Source: Lonicera japonica
Lineage: Eukaryota; Streptophyta; Magnoliopsida; Dipsacales; Caprifoliaceae
Direction: 5' to 3'
Length of the DNA: 64,000 bases
NCBI GenBank assembly: GCA_021464415.1
Contig: CM038463.1
Location: forward strand, 5,146,001 to 5,210,000
The notes below the pieces were generated by a model, which was given only the letters and a program-made list of their open reading frames with translations, was not told the origin of the DNA and made no database searches. Both the position numbers and the translations under genes were made by a program. Below are positions 11,911 through 24,599 of the stretch, piece after piece. Numbering within the stretch: the first letter of the stretch is position 1; each line of letters begins with the position of its first letter.

Positions 11911-14331
11911 CTACTGCTTGTCAAGCAGAGAGTTGGCCAAGTTCAGCTCAACATTTTCTTTTGCTTTTCGATCAAACGGATCATCACCAATATATAGATC
12001 CAAAATTGACCGGCACAACAGCTTGCTCTCGATACTTCCCGCATCCTTTCCATCAACTGCACAAAATAAATAGTCAAAAGTATGAATGAACACATTGTTT
12101 TGGAGTTCATTCCAAAGGAAAAAGGGTAATATGATGTGCTAATTTTGATATTTTGTTGAAATGAACTTGATCAAGCATATCCTTCAGCTCACTTTTGGGG
12201 AGACTTTATTACTTGACAGGGGCAATTGCCTAGACCCGAGGGTTTTAACCAATAGAAAAACTAGAACTTTTGAGGAGAATCTTGAACAATCCAACTTACA
12301 ATATTTGCAGCAGTTGGTACAAATGAATGAAACAGTAATATACGAATAATTTCAAATCTGAGTTAATCTTACTTGTTGTGCGAAGTATGTGGCCCTGATC
12401 CCTTGAGAGGTCTATAACAAATCCACGAGGTATTTTGTATTCCTCTTTAAAATGGGAAGCGAACCTGTAATTAAATTGGGCATTAGGCTTAAATGTACAA
12501 ATAAACAGGTTAACAGAAATTCTTTGTGCGCGCCCGCGTGTAAGATTGAGTGTGTGTACCTTTGAAGCAACTCTTTGTTATCTGCTCCACCAAACTTCTG
12601 GAGTCTTTTTCCCACTGATTCTTCAAAAGCATTACGCACAGATCGAATGCTTAGTCGGCCATAAACTATCTGAAGCCTTACAGTCATGCATATATCATTT
12701 TCAATAAGATCTTCAACCATCTCCTTGTTTTCCTTCAGTTCAGAAATCGACATAGACCTGTATTTCTCGCTCAGAAATTTCTTTATATGACTATCATCAG
12801 CATACACACCTGTAGAGTACTTTTAAAAGTCAATTCGCAATATAATGTCATTGTGGTTTAAAACTAGGAGTTTTCATTTTTTTTGTCAGCATGGAGTTCA
12901 TGCCTCAGAACAGGAATCACAATAATTCAAATTCTATCAAAACAAACGGACATCAACAAGATTTTGGAAAGATCATGGCAAACATGGACAAGGAATATAA
13001 AATGATGGACTTGAAATTACCAACTCACCATGTTGTGTTGGACGAGTCATGATAAATATTACACCAAATATAAAAACAGGCATTTGAATAAGGAAAAAGA
13101 CAAGAAATAAATCAAACTAATGAAAAGGTACCAAACAAATGTTGCTCCTTTGGAATCTTTGAACCCATGTAAACTCAGTAAGAACGGTTCTAGCTAGTAA
13201 AAGCCCCCATTCTTGTCCATTTTTTTCTTTTATATACAAAGCAATACATCGTCTGATAGAACTGGCAGTTCAGGGAGGGGGTGGAGGGACTCCTATGAAT
13301 AGACCACTACACAACCAGGGGAGTTAAAAAGGTAGATCCGTCCCCATTCTTATTTTAGTAATTGAAGATAAACAAATGATGATTGAAATTTCTAACCAAG
13401 GTTTCTGATAATTTCACATGTTCATATCATCATACACCAATTAGCAAGGGATTAGTTGTCCTGTCTTATTGTTTACTACATATTCGAACAATCAGAAGCC
13501 ACAAACAAATCTAGTGCCACCATTTGATAATGTTTTTCCACATCAATGTAACAAAAATTTATTTGTCCCTCTTTGATCAATTCAAGGGTTCCCAACGGCA
13601 CTCTAAAGTGGCGTTTGTTTTGTTGTTTGAATCTAAATTGTGAATATGAATTCTAAAACTGAACCCGAAAATTCAATTGCTTTCTTATTGGAGTTGGGAG
13701 TAAAATTAGCGACAATTTTGAGCTACTATAGCTCCAATTCCATTTCTAAACCTAAGGATTGGAGTCCCAAACAGCCTCTCACCAATCCAAGTAAATTTCA
13801 CAGAACCATTAACACAACTAATTTACTCAACCCGCATTCCACTTTCGAAAAAACAAAGAGATAAAACGTAAAGAAAGTGTAAATATTTAGAAGAAATTGT
13901 GGTATACCAAAGGCGTAAACATCGATGTTCTTCAACCCCATTATGCTCTTTTTCCTTAAACCAACTCCAAGAAGTCGCTGAGAGTCTTTTAGAACCGAAG
14001 GAAAGGAGACGCCGGTCTTTGATTCGGTTACCGGAGGTGAGTTTCCCGATAAAGAAAGAGAGCCCCAAATTGGAGAGGAGGTGGGATCATTGTTGTTGTT
14101 GTTGGGTGAGAAATTGGAGAGCAAGAAATTGAGAGCGTTATGGAGAAATGGGTTGTTGTTATTTGGGTTTTGAGAGATAGCGGCTATGCCGGCGCCAGCG
14201 GCGAAGGCGACGGAGCAGGTGAGGGCGGTGGTAGAGAAGGAGGAGCGGTGGGAGGGGACATTGGTTGGGGTGGAGTTGGGTGGCTTTCTTGGAGGCTGAG
14301 AAAACAAGAATGGGAAGCGCAGAGATACCAT
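11911..14331 (-). CDS. FAP1: Chloroplast fatty-acid-binding protein (chalcone isomerase-like, FAP1-type)
   Basis: Four exons, 14331-13908, 12809-12560, 12464-12373 and 12056-11911, total 912 nt and 303 residues with all junctions in frame. The N-terminal ~100 residues are Ser/Pro/Asn-rich with a transit-peptide look and a short hydrophobic Ala/Gly stretch. From about residue 110 the chalcone-isomerase fold begins: SKTGVSFPSVL, then GVGLRKKSIMGLKNIDVYAFGVYAD. It continues with KFLSEKY, MTVRLQIVYGRLSIRSVRNAFEE, the fold's conserved later strand-helix region, and ends with SKLLCRSILDLYIGDDPFDRKA. Family knowledge: plant FAPs bind fatty acids in the plastid stroma and do not isomerise chalcones. 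FAP1 rather than another paralogue is chosen on overall resemblance and is less certain than the family. Intron 1 is about 1.1 kb. Confidence 0.88.
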
Positions 14332-14445
14332 GATGATGATGGGTATTGGTTTCTCTGTCTCTGTGAGTTTAATCACGCTTTTAAAAGGCTGTTTTATGAC
14401 GAATTTGTGTTACTAGGCTCCGTATGTTATGAAAAAAGAGAATAA

Positions 14446-15208
14446 ATTTAGTTAATTTATTTAAAAAATAAATTTTATGAGTGGATATTATTTTTTTTAT
14501 ATGTTTTTAGAGAAAAAAATTTATTCACTATTCAGTAAAAAAAATTCTTCACAGAAAAAATTAAAAATTAAAAAGATATTACTTTTATCACTCAACTTAT
14601 TTTTTATCTTTTCACTAAAACTAACTCAATTTATTTTTCTTTTCTACCTTCCAATAAAACAGAGTCTTATTGTTCGAAAATTTCTGGTCCATGCTAACAA
14701 TCGGTATTCTTTCGCATTGTGTTTGAGCCGACACGGCAAGGGCAACAGTAGTGAATAATAATTAACCAATATCACACAGATGTAAGTTATGTCATTTTTA
14801 TGTACAAAAAATTTCTAGTGCGGATCAGTCTATACGGATATATTTTTTTTTATAATATTTTTTCATTATAAAAAATATCCTTTTTACGATGAACCAAGAC
14901 CGACCCTTTTTATGCATACTAAAATAATCGGTACAACTCAGAGATTTAGATTGTAATTTTTAAGAACCAACAGGTTAAAAGCCTAGGTTCATAATTATAT
15001 TTAATAGAATAACATATTTTCATTTTAAAATATGAAAATTAATTTTTATTTATCTAAAATATCCCTCTTCCATTTCATTTTCTTCTTGTAATTTTTGTGG
15101 AAAATAAAAAAATCAGTCACCACGAACAACTGCCACCATCCTTGACCACCGAAACTCTCGCAACTATTATCTAAGTGCAAAGACATCATCGAAGCTCTGG
15201 CACAGGTG
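14446..15208. other. Intergenic AT-rich DNA upstream of the FAP gene
   Basis: Nothing coding is seen. The first ~115 bp next to the FAP start codon are its probable 5' UTR and promoter. The remainder is AT-rich without recognisable repeats or ORFs of substance. Confidence 0.5.
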
Positions 15209-15502
15209 TGTAAATATGTTTGTATACTAAATTCGCAAGTAACTAATTATAATACATATTTTAGTACAAATCTACTTTTTCACTACCACAAGTAACTAAT
15301 AATATAATTTTTAATGCAAATCTAGTTTTGCACTAAATATGTAGGAAACTAATATTAGATATTTTAGTGTAAATATGTATTTACATTAAATCTGTAAACA
15401 AATTAAGATATGAATTTTAGTATAAATTTATTTTTACAATAAATTGGCAAAGAATTAAAGATGTAAATTTGAGTGCAACTCTGTTTTTGTACTATATAAA
15501 AA
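15209..15502. repeat. 53-bp minisatellite, about 5.5 copies
   Basis: Units start at about 15237, 15290, 15343, 15396 and 15449, with a half unit before them. Each has the pattern AAGTAACTAA...TTTTAGTGCAAAT...TTTTACACTAAAT. Copies diverge by roughly a quarter, so the array is old. Confidence 0.8.
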
Positions 15503-16687
15503 AATTCACTGAAACTCCATGAATCTAGTTGGAGCTTCGGTGAAGTTGCATGAGTTTTGGCAATGATCTCCGGAGCTCTAGTAGACAGTAGTTGGTGGGA
15601 TTTAGCAAGTACCAATGATAATAAAAAAAATATTATAATAAAGGTATAATTGATTATCCAAAAAATAAAGGTGTATCTTATTAGTGGAGAAATATTAAAA
15701 ATTGTCCTTATGGTTAAAACAAGTTGTAAAGAAAGTGATATATCTAATATGTAATATGAATTTGTCATTTGCTTGAATATAATTATAGGTGACGCTTAAA
15801 ACCCATTTTCTCAATTTTTAAATCTTAATAAATATGTAATATAAATATGCTCGAACAAATAACTGTGAAAAGTGATTTACTTATTATATTGAAGATGCTA
15901 GAATTGTAAATAAGAGTAGTGCTAAATATATTAATAAATTATACATTTTGTATGAATAAATGTAACATAACTAAATTACAAAAAAAAAAAAAATGCTGCC
16001 GACCGATTCTTCAGAGTGATGCCAATCAATTTGTTGGGTGAGTTGTCCAATGAGGTAATCCCAAAGAAGGGTGAGTCGTCATACTCTTCTAGAGCTCAGC
16101 ATTAAAAATATACATGCCTATACATATTCACCCTCTTAGTTACGGACCATCTTCTCATTATCAAGGCAGGTTCATTATGAAAAATTATTGTTTTCAACTA
16201 CTCTGGACAGTATTTACATGAATTTTTTTTTATTTTTTTACATTATAAAGGATTTATCGCGTTGAATGAACCAAACACAGGCTTAGTCCAATCTATTTGA
16301 TGTCGATTCGGCGGACTGCCCGTTTATCCAAGGTTTAAATATCGTGTTCCAGGACGAGTGAAAATAAAATACGAAAAAAGAAAAACAACAAACATTCCAG
16401 TGGTTCATTAAAATAAAGAATGTGCAATGTTAGCATCTGAGTATAAAAGCCAAGAAATTTCAATAGCAAATAGCTAAATTGAAGGCACTTGTGAAAGGCA
16501 CCAAACCTCAAACATACATAATTTGTGTTACTCTATTGCAAGAGCAAGGTACAACTTCGAAAATCATACAGCACAATCTTTCATGCTGCTATGCTTTGAC
16601 AATAGGTGTAACCTCTCTTTTACATACCTGAAATCCTAAGCCATCTAACACAACTTACCATTAAGTTGGGCTCAAATAAAAGCCGAC
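15503..16687. other. Intergenic DNA downstream of NAA20
   Basis: No gene is recognised. The last ~250 bp before 16688 are the probable 3' UTR of NAA20. The rest is AT-rich, with a poly-A tract near 15980-15992. Confidence 0.5.
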
Positions 16688-19600
16688 TCAATCATACTCC
16701 AGTTCATCGGGAGTAACAGGCCTCTTGAGAGGTATGATAGACTTCTTCTCCACATCCCGAGATAACGCTTTTCTCATATCTGAAAATGGATCAAAATACA
16801 AATAAGTTGTATATAATATGAAGCAGAATACCTTAATGAGTGGCTGCGTGTCAATAATCTCACCTAACCCGTCTTCCTCCCCAGAATAATACCGGAGCAC
16901 ACGTCTGTAGATTACATAATCGAGCTGCACAGAAACAAATCTCCGTTCAGTGAACCATTGTGATAATTTCAACTAACACTTCCTGTGAGAACCTGCAGTC
17001 TTAGATACTCTCTCCTCAAATTTATAGTCCCACTTCAACTTTAGTAGGCTTCTTTTATTTTATTTTTCCAATAAAACACTAACTTCAACCTAGTCAATGG
17101 TAAAGAATAAAACTTATTTCTTTTGAGAGATTTGGTACATTGATTCTGTCCCCGAAGGGAAATGGGACTATTAATTTGAGTCATCTTGAAAAGGAAAGTG
17201 GGACTATCAATTTGAGATGGAACATCCCACATCTCTGTGTATATCGATTTATCTGATTCTTACAATTGATTCTCTGTTTACTCTTTTTTTATGTCACATC
17301 TTGCAGATACAAAACTCTCCACTCAAAATTACGTCGAAGAAAAATGACAAATCCAGACATCCCTTGAAACCAACACAATATCCAAACTTTTCCGGTTTCT
17401 GCCAGAAATAGTACTTCAGCCATCAAGGAGAACTCTAATACAGAAACGAGAGAGTCCATCTCAATAGAACAAAGCCAAATTGGCAGTTTCAAAGCGCATA
17501 ATTAAAACACATTCTGGAAAGCATAAATCTAAATTATATGATAGAATTTATGAGAGAGAGAGAGAGAGAGAAATATACCTTCTCATACATTTTTATTGCC
17601 GGTGTGTTTGAAGCTCGCACAAAGAGGTCAACAAAGTAAGCCTTGTCACTGCAAGAATGATTTCCACTTAGTACTGATCAAGAGAAAAATACTAAAAAAC
17701 TAATAAGATCAAGAGAAGGAAAAAAAAATCAGAAGCAAACTGATAACTGCAACATTAAGTTAATGGGGAAGTGCTAAGTAGCTCACAATAGGAACATGCA
17801 GCTAAACATGAGTACCGCAACCATCCCCCCCCCCCCCCCAACCCACAAAGAAAAGGGTTGCACCTACAAGACATATATTTGCAACAAAAGAGTGATTACC
17901 TAAGACATGATTATCTCTATGTTTCTAAAAACTTCAATTAGAAACGGAGCAAAGGATGAAAAAAATATGAAATTCAACCTTCATACATGTTAACGACGTA
18001 TGTAACTTAATTTTGCAGAGATATAATATACGCACTCCTTTTAGGTTGCCTGAAGCCCACATGATCTCTCCCCTGTTGACGAAAGAGTAAAACAGTAAAT
18101 TCTATCAACTAGAAACAAGTTTTCCTCTTTTAATCCATAATCCTTCCTTGCACACTCCATTCCCTTGCGTTTACCAATGACACCTTCTAGTGATAATAAG
18201 TTGGAGAGTTTGATGCAAGTTAAGGTGGTGAAAAAGGAGGTATTAGTTATCAAAGGTAATCATAAGTACAGCTTTGACATAGTACACTGGTGAAATACAA
18301 TTGATGTACTCAAGTCAAAGTTGAATGTACACGAGTATTCATATTTTCTCCCCCATTTTAAACTCAATTTAAAGGCTCTCGTCAAGCTAATCTGTCAAAC
18401 ACATTGCCTCCAGTCATCCACTGAAACCATCTTATAGCAAAAGCAACTGAACAAAAGAAGTAGCCATAGCAAATTGGCAGGTTCTACCATGTTTCAAAGA
18501 GAATCTAGGGGAGAATGGCATAAATAGCCATTGAAGAGAGAAAAACATAAATATAGTAAGAACAGTCCTTCCCCTGATAAAGGAAAAAAGCACCAGACTT
18601 CAAGGAATGGTCCTACAAAATTTACAAACCAAAGAACCTGGGGAGATTGATGGTACAGTAATCAAGCACCATCATATCCATGGCATATACTAGCCATACG
18701 CTATCCCTAATCATTACTTACTATATATAAGATGAACGTAGAATGTAGCCTTACAAGTTCTGTTGTATCTAAAGTAGAGCTCACTACTGAATTTAACTAG
18801 TTTAATACGCAACCCAACTATTTTAGTTTGCAAGTATTCAACACTGACAAGTATCAAGCAAAAGCAGAGATGGTCATACACCCAAAGCCATCAACATTTA
18901 AAAGAATAGCAAAGAGATATATATGGATATTGCAGCTCCAAAGGGACCTTTGACACAGTTTATCACATAAAGGGAAAAACCCTAAACCTGTGGCTGTGTG
19001 CCTGTGTGCATGTGGTAGGGTCAAAAAGTACCCCGGGGGTACTCTACAAGGCATGCATAGAAGTATCCACAATCCAAACACGCACAGACAGAGAGAGAAC
19101 TTCACCTGAATTTGGGATTAACTAATGCAAGCAAAAGACACCAAAACAATGTGAGAGGTATAAAGTATTTCTTTTTCTTTTCTTTCCATTTTCTTGACAA
19201 CTAAATGCACAGACCACCAGCATAATTTGATTATTCTGCAGTTCAGTGATTATGACTCAAGGCACACTGGTACACCAAACACATCGTCTTCTTATTATTA
19301 CTTATTGAGTCCCAGAGTCACAACTTACATCTTGTCACTGATATCTTCAAGCAGATTCATCAGTTTCTTGGCCAATTGTTGCCTGCGGTACTCGGGTGCT
19401 ACAGTCACTGCAGTGACATGACCATGCCAGGACTCGCCTTGACCTTCAACTTTTCCCATAACTGCAAACATACGAAAGTTAGTACCAGAAAGAAAGGGGA
19501 AAGGCAAAAGAGTGGTTATATTTATCCTAAATAGTTTAAGCCCTAAATATAGCAAAACTGCGCTTCTCTCTTAGATAGATGAATTTATGTAGAGTGTTAG

Positions 19601-20160
19601 CTAATAACTTTTCATATCCAGAGCTTAATTTATGGAATCAAAAGATTTAATCATAATTCTAATTTGCAAATACTAGCAATAGCTTAGTAATTAGTCTTGT
19701 GAAGTACTTGTTGCAACTACTTCCAATGTACTATAATTGATAGTAACTTTGTGGTGCATAATTTAATTTAAAAGGCTTCGTCTAATACGAACTACAATAG
19801 TTTTCAGCCGAAAGGATTGAACTGCCAACTCTTGTGAAAACGCAAATATTAACGAAATACAAAATGTAAGTGTGGAATGAAAAAAGAAAGAGGAAGAGAG
19901 GATACTGTATCCCATAATTCGATTGCCAGGAGCTTCGGCAACATGGAAATAGTCGGGCCAACGAGCCAAGTAGGTCATGTAGAATGACATATTGAACTGG
20001 AATGGAACAAATGTCAAATACTCCAGGCTTTTAATTTAATAAATGATGAAATTAAGATAGACATATAGGCGGTAAAACTTACGGTTTCAGTGAGATGATC
20101 AAGGTTAACAGATGCGAATCGAAGAAGATCGTTGCAGCAAAATCTTCGAATTGTCGTCAT
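16688..20160 (-). CDS. NAA20: N-alpha-acetyltransferase 20, NatB catalytic subunit
   Basis: Six exons, 20160-20083, 19996-19906, 19461-19329, 17648-17579, 16924-16864 and 16779-16688, give 525 nt and 174 residues, the usual length of plant NAA20. The N-terminus MTTIRRFCCNDLLRF, the GNAT core with VTVAPEYRRQQLAKKLM (acetyl-CoA-binding motif A, a variant of R/Q-x-x-G-x-A) and the C-terminus PLKRPVTPDELEYD are all conserved. With its auxiliary subunit NAA25 it acetylates nascent chains starting Met-Asp, Met-Glu, Met-Asn or Met-Gln at the ribosome. Intron 3 is about 1.7 kb. Intron 4 holds a Stowaway-like MITE and a GA microsatellite (17551-17570). A short CTAT microsatellite lies just upstream of the ATG. 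No lesions are seen. Confidence 0.97.
17005..17228. mobile_element. Stowaway-like MITE in NAA20 intron 4
   Basis: Left end CTCCTCAAATTTATAGTCCC and right end, reverse-complemented, ATCTCAAATTGATAGTCCC form inverted repeats of about 25 bp. The interior (AAGAATAAAACTTATTTC, TTTGGTACATTGATT) recurs around 36680-36830 and partly at 34800-34860. Confidence 0.55.
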
Positions 20161-20817
20161 GTCTTCTCTTCTCTCTATCTATCTATGTAACTCTGTGTTT
20201 GTTTGTATATGTCTTGGTTTTGGGGGCGGAGAGGGTGAAATTGAGACGGAGTTGGGAAACACGACCGACTAAACCCGACACTACTACCCGTGTTTGATTG
20301 AGCACCGACCCGCGCAACATACCGTGTAGCCTGCGGGTTCCCGTGGTAAAATGGGCGGTTGTTTTTGGACAATTTAATTCTTATGTTTTTTTTGGGAGAG
20401 AAAATTTAATTCTTATGTTAAAAAATCCAATTCAATGTCAATTCATTAATTTAGGGTGATTTTGTTTTTATTCATCATATCTTTCGGTTAATCCGCATTA
20501 CTTATGAAGTTAATTCGCGAATGTAGATAGATTGACAAAAAAATATTATAAATTTAATTTTATAAGTATTATTTTAAATAATAATTTAATATTAAAATAT
20601 CCACTAAATTAATAACTACCTCTACAACCACCCACAACAATTGCTTCCCATAAACCTCATCAAATGCCGACTTAATTGCCTAAAGCACTCCTTCAGCATC
20701 TCCACTGACATTTCTTGATTCTCCTGTATGCACAAGAGAACCTTACTCTAAGATGTTGACTCGTAATACACTACATACTGTCTAACTTTCCTCTCATGTT
20801 TCAATATCCACTCCTGG

Positions 20818-22986
20818 CATGGTTCAAAGTATCGGCCGAAACCGATCCGAGATGGTCGATACCGAGTTAGAATAGGGGGTGCTGAACCGCTATTATGACC
20901 CGATACGATTAAAATCGCGGTATTTCGAAATATCATCGATATTTTACCGAAATCACACCGAGTTGCCGATATTTCACTGATATTGAATAATTGAATAAAG
21001 TGACTAAAGTTTGAAAAAAAAAAAAGGTTACTCCATGTTTGAAAAAAAATGCTGATATTGTTCTAAAATAATTTGTTAATCTTTATTTAATTAAATTGAT
21101 AACTATTAAAAAAATGTTAATTTGTTCAATTGTTCTAAAGTAATTTATTAATTTTTATTTAATTAAATAGGCTTAATGGCCTTAATCCTAAAAAGAAAAG
21201 ATGATAAGAAGAAAGAAAAGAAACAAGAAAAATAAATGGAAAAGAAAAAAAATAAAACAAAAGAAGAAAGAAAAGAAAAAAAGCAAAAGAATCCTAAGTC
21301 AAACATAATATCATTTTAAATTATCTAAATTATCTTTTTAAATTAAACATAATATTATTAGCATATACAATGTGATAATAGTAATACTAATATATATATT
21401 TTTACTTATACTTATTTTTATGTAGCTGAGTAGTGGTATAACTATGGTGAATCGGCTCCTAACCTCGGGCGCATTGCTATAAGAATCCTAAGTTAAACAT
21501 GTTCATCTTCTGGTTGTGAAAAAAATTGGAGCACGTGGTCAATAATCCATGCAAAACTTCGTAATCAATTAGTAATGACAAAATTACATAAACTAGTGTA
21601 TGTGCACTATAATATGCGCCTTAAAGTTAGAAATTTGATGTACATGAGTGATGCAGATGATTATTATAACCTAGTCGACCTAAAAAATATATTTGATGAT
21701 GGTGATATATTGGATGAGTGGGTGAGGGAGAATGAGGTAGGGTTTTAGAATCTGATGATTTAGCATACTTGGATGAGGGTATTGAAAAGAGCGAAGAAAA
21801 GATAGAAGGTGGTCTCCGTCGTAAGCAACCTCAAAAACTTACCGTTTTCTCAAGTGATGACGATGATGACGACGGGGGGATGATGATGATGATGCTAATA
21901 ATGATGGTGGAAGTGGGTTAGGTAGTGGTGCTATACGATGTACTAATAGTGGTAGTAGAGGTGGTGCTTACAATCCTGATACTGATAACCAACATGATGG
22001 TGGTATGTCATGGCATGGAGATGATAATTTAATGCCACACAAGACACAGATTACGGATATCGACCTGGAATAAGTGAGCAGCGTAGGCATCTAACAGATT
22101 TAACTAGGTTCCCTAGTTATGATGAGTATTCTAGTGGCTATGATCCTCATTCACAAAGCTATCGTCGCATCGATGATCAACTACAGAGTTTGAACTTAGG
22201 CCAACACTATTACGGTGGACATGGATACGACTATGATTATGATAGTCGTAAACATAGCATATCCAGAGGTGGAATATCTAGTTATGATTTTGGCATTGCT
22301 TATGGAGGTTCTGCACAAGATTATGCTAGTAGTGGGGGATCAAATAATACTATTGCTGCTCGTGGTGGTTATTATGGAAGTGGTCGTGGAACGTATCATG
22401 ATGGATCTTCAAGTAGCAACGATTATCGGCGATTTGGGTACTATCATCATGAAGGTCAACCAAATTTTTCTGATTATGGATAATCTAGCCATTCATTTCA
22501 TCCCTATGGGTCGTCTAGCCATTCATCTCATCCTTACCCCACAAGTGCTAATTCACAACCTCCTTTATATCCTCATTTCTTATCACTAGAGCTCTTGAGT
22601 AATGATGATAATTATAATTTATATCATTATTCTAGGTCTAGTTGAACTTATATTTAAGATATTTGTATTTTATAAGATTGTATTGTTATATATTTATTGA
22701 ATTATGATGTAATATTATATTACCAAGTGCGACAGATGATGGTATTTTGATGTAAGATATGTAATTTGTATTAGATAATGTTATTATGCTTATCTAATTG
22801 ATCCATCTGATTAATCTTATACTTTAAAATTTTTTATATTTTTTTGTAATTTTTTGGACTTTTTAAATAATAAATCAGTTCATATCGCCGAAACCGAAAC
22901 CGAAACCGAAACCGATACCGATACCGATATTCGAGTTGAAAATTGATTGTCCGAGTTGCGCACCGAAACTGCGACTTTGAACCATG
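20818..22986. mobile_element. hAT transposon (deletion derivative) inside the EXO70 pseudogene
   Basis: A 2169-bp insertion with 13-bp terminal inverted repeats CATGGTTCAAAGT (left 20818-20830, right 22974-22986 inverted). A perfect 8-bp target duplication ACTCCTGG lies at 20810-20817 and 22987-22994. Removing the element and one duplication rejoins the EXO70 reading frame. Subterminal regions are rich in ACCGAA and ACCGAT hexamers (20835-20990 and 22880-22930). The interior encodes only the C-terminal end of a hAT transposase, so it is probably a non-autonomous derivative. Confidence 0.93.
21505..22500 (+). pseudogene. hAT transposase C-terminal remnant with Gly/Tyr-rich tail
   Basis: From 21505 the plus strand reads SGCEKNWSTWSIIHAKLRN...LVYVHYNMRL...DLKNIFDD, the conserved dimerisation-domain end of plant BED-finger hAT transposases. 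An Asp/Glu-rich linker follows. From 22190 there is a Gly/Tyr/Ser-rich tail frame of 97 codons. Stops and frame changes interrupt the stretch, and the N-terminal two thirds of the transposase are absent. Confidence 0.75.
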
Positions 22987-24427
22987 ACTCCTGGCCTAGA
23001 ATGTACTTGAGATTCGTCTTACGAACCTTCTCAACTATAAAATGAAGATTGTTGGCTAAGAAGAGGTACGATAGAGAGATGTCATTGTGTTGCTCTGCAT
23101 TGCTGTCAATTTTACATATAAGGACTAGTATGATCCACGACAATCGAACCGTCACTGCCATAATCAGACTATCAAATTAAGATTTCAGTAACGGCGATAT
23201 CGATTTCTCCGGTGATGGAGAATCAACAAGGATGTCTCCTAGGGCTCCACTGTAATTTACGAGGTATTGCATGTAATTCATTGCTGAATTGGTTAAAGGA
23301 TGGACTCCACCGCCGGCAGTTAGAGCTTTAGAATAGTTTTTTAAAATTGATGACTCGAAATCCTTTAAAATCGCTTAGATGGATTCGGTGAGTTTGTAAA
23401 GAGATGAGAGAACTTGTAATTTAATTTCTGAGACATATACATATGAGAGAAAGAGCTCGGAAATTGTTTCGTACACGTCCATTAACCAGAAAATTTTCTC
23501 TGGCGATCTCTTATTCTTGGCAACAAGTTCCGAAAATTTAAATAAAATCATATTTCCTTCTTTGATTATATCGGTGAAACATGATTCTCGGATTAGTTCT
23601 CAAATTGAAAACACGTGATCGCAGAGAAATCTCTCGCCATGGAAGAGCATCTTTACTACGATCTTCATCCCATTCATCCAGTTCTTTAAATTATGCTCAT
23701 AAAGTTCGAAATTCATTTTGCTGATATGAAAATAACTATATTGTTCAATTCCGAGCCGGTATAAACTCTCATCCATAATCGATTTTCTTATAATTTTATA
23801 TATTTTTGCGCATTTTTTTTCCATAACAAGAGCTTATCATACAATCAGCTATTAACCTAAGATCAGACATGGGGATCACAGAGAGTTTTTCCACATTGAA
23901 AATCATCTCACCGGCTCTCTAGGCTTCATTATCGGAACTAGAAAGTACATCATCAGAATAGCTCACTGATACACTTGAGGACCAGTTTGAAATCGATTCA
24001 GGATCCAAGCAGTCACGATTTGTAGATAAGATCGAATATAACTCATTCTTGAGGCGCTTCATAGCAATATGCATCAAATTTTATGCCAGTACTAGCTTCT
24101 CAGAGCCTAAGTTACTACCGGAAACTAGAAAGTGCATCGCTCGACGTAAGTTATTGACGCTTTTTATGAAAACTATAAACCGTTAAAATTTGTAGAAAGG
24201 TAAATATGAAGTAAATAAAAAATAAATTATATTTGAATTAAGAATCTTAATTAAAATGAAATCTAAATTGATACAATTATAATTTAATTTTAATTAGTGG
24301 ATATATTTATTAATTTTGAAAAAGTAATACTGTAAATTTTTGTTCAAAATTTTCATAATTTAAGGATGGATTAACTACAAGATATGGTGGATATAAACAA
24401 AATCACCCTTAATTTATTAGATTTTTG

Positions 24428-24571
24428 TTGGGCTAGTACAATAAGAACACAATTGGTTGTCCAATAACAAATACATTGGGCTAGTACAATGAGAACACAA
24501 TTGGTTGCCCAATAAAAAATATGTTGGGCTATTACAATAAGAACACAATTGGTTGCCCAATAACAAATACC
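24428..24571. repeat. 48-bp tandem repeat, three copies
   Basis: Units begin at about 24428, 24476 and 24524, each TTGGGCTAGTACAATAAGAA followed by CACAATTGGTTGCCCAATA. The copies are more than 90% alike, so this is a recent expansion. Each contains the inverted pair TTGGGC/GCCCAA. There are no unique spacers, so it is not CRISPR-like. Confidence 0.85.
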
Positions 24572-24599
24572 CAAAATCCAAAAATAAAGCTAAACTCTA

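Larger units (their letters stand above)
20600..24165 (-). pseudogene. EXO70 exocyst subunit pseudogene, split by a hAT element
   Basis: Reading downward from 24165, recognisable EXO70 blocks appear in order: AMKRLKNELYSIL and NRDCLDPESISN, MSDLRLIADCMISS, IIRKSIMDESLYRLGIEQ, LKNWMNGMKIVVKMLFHGERFLCDHVF, a damaged middle (remnant of DMYE...VHPLT), SLSYLFLANNLHFIVEKV, LKYILGQE, then beyond the inserted element WILKHERKVRQYVVYYE and EMLKECFRQ. Family knowledge: EXO70 proteins target secretory vesicles as part of the exocyst. Several stops and frameshifts occur throughout, and the last part after about 20600 is missing. No introns are visible, as in many EXO70 genes. It best resembles an EXO70A-type sequence, but the subgroup is uncertain. 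Confidence 0.85.

Noticed and set aside
13612..13776. Possible MITE in FAP intron 1 (GGCGTTTGTTTTG ... TCCCAAACAGCC)
   Set aside because: The ends are only loosely inverted and no target duplication is visible.
22215..22589. 124-codon plus-strand frame
   Set aside because: Out-of-phase shadow of the Gly/Tyr-rich hAT tail.
24428..24571. CRISPR-like array
   Set aside because: Plant nuclear DNA. The units are contiguous with no unique spacers and no cas genes.
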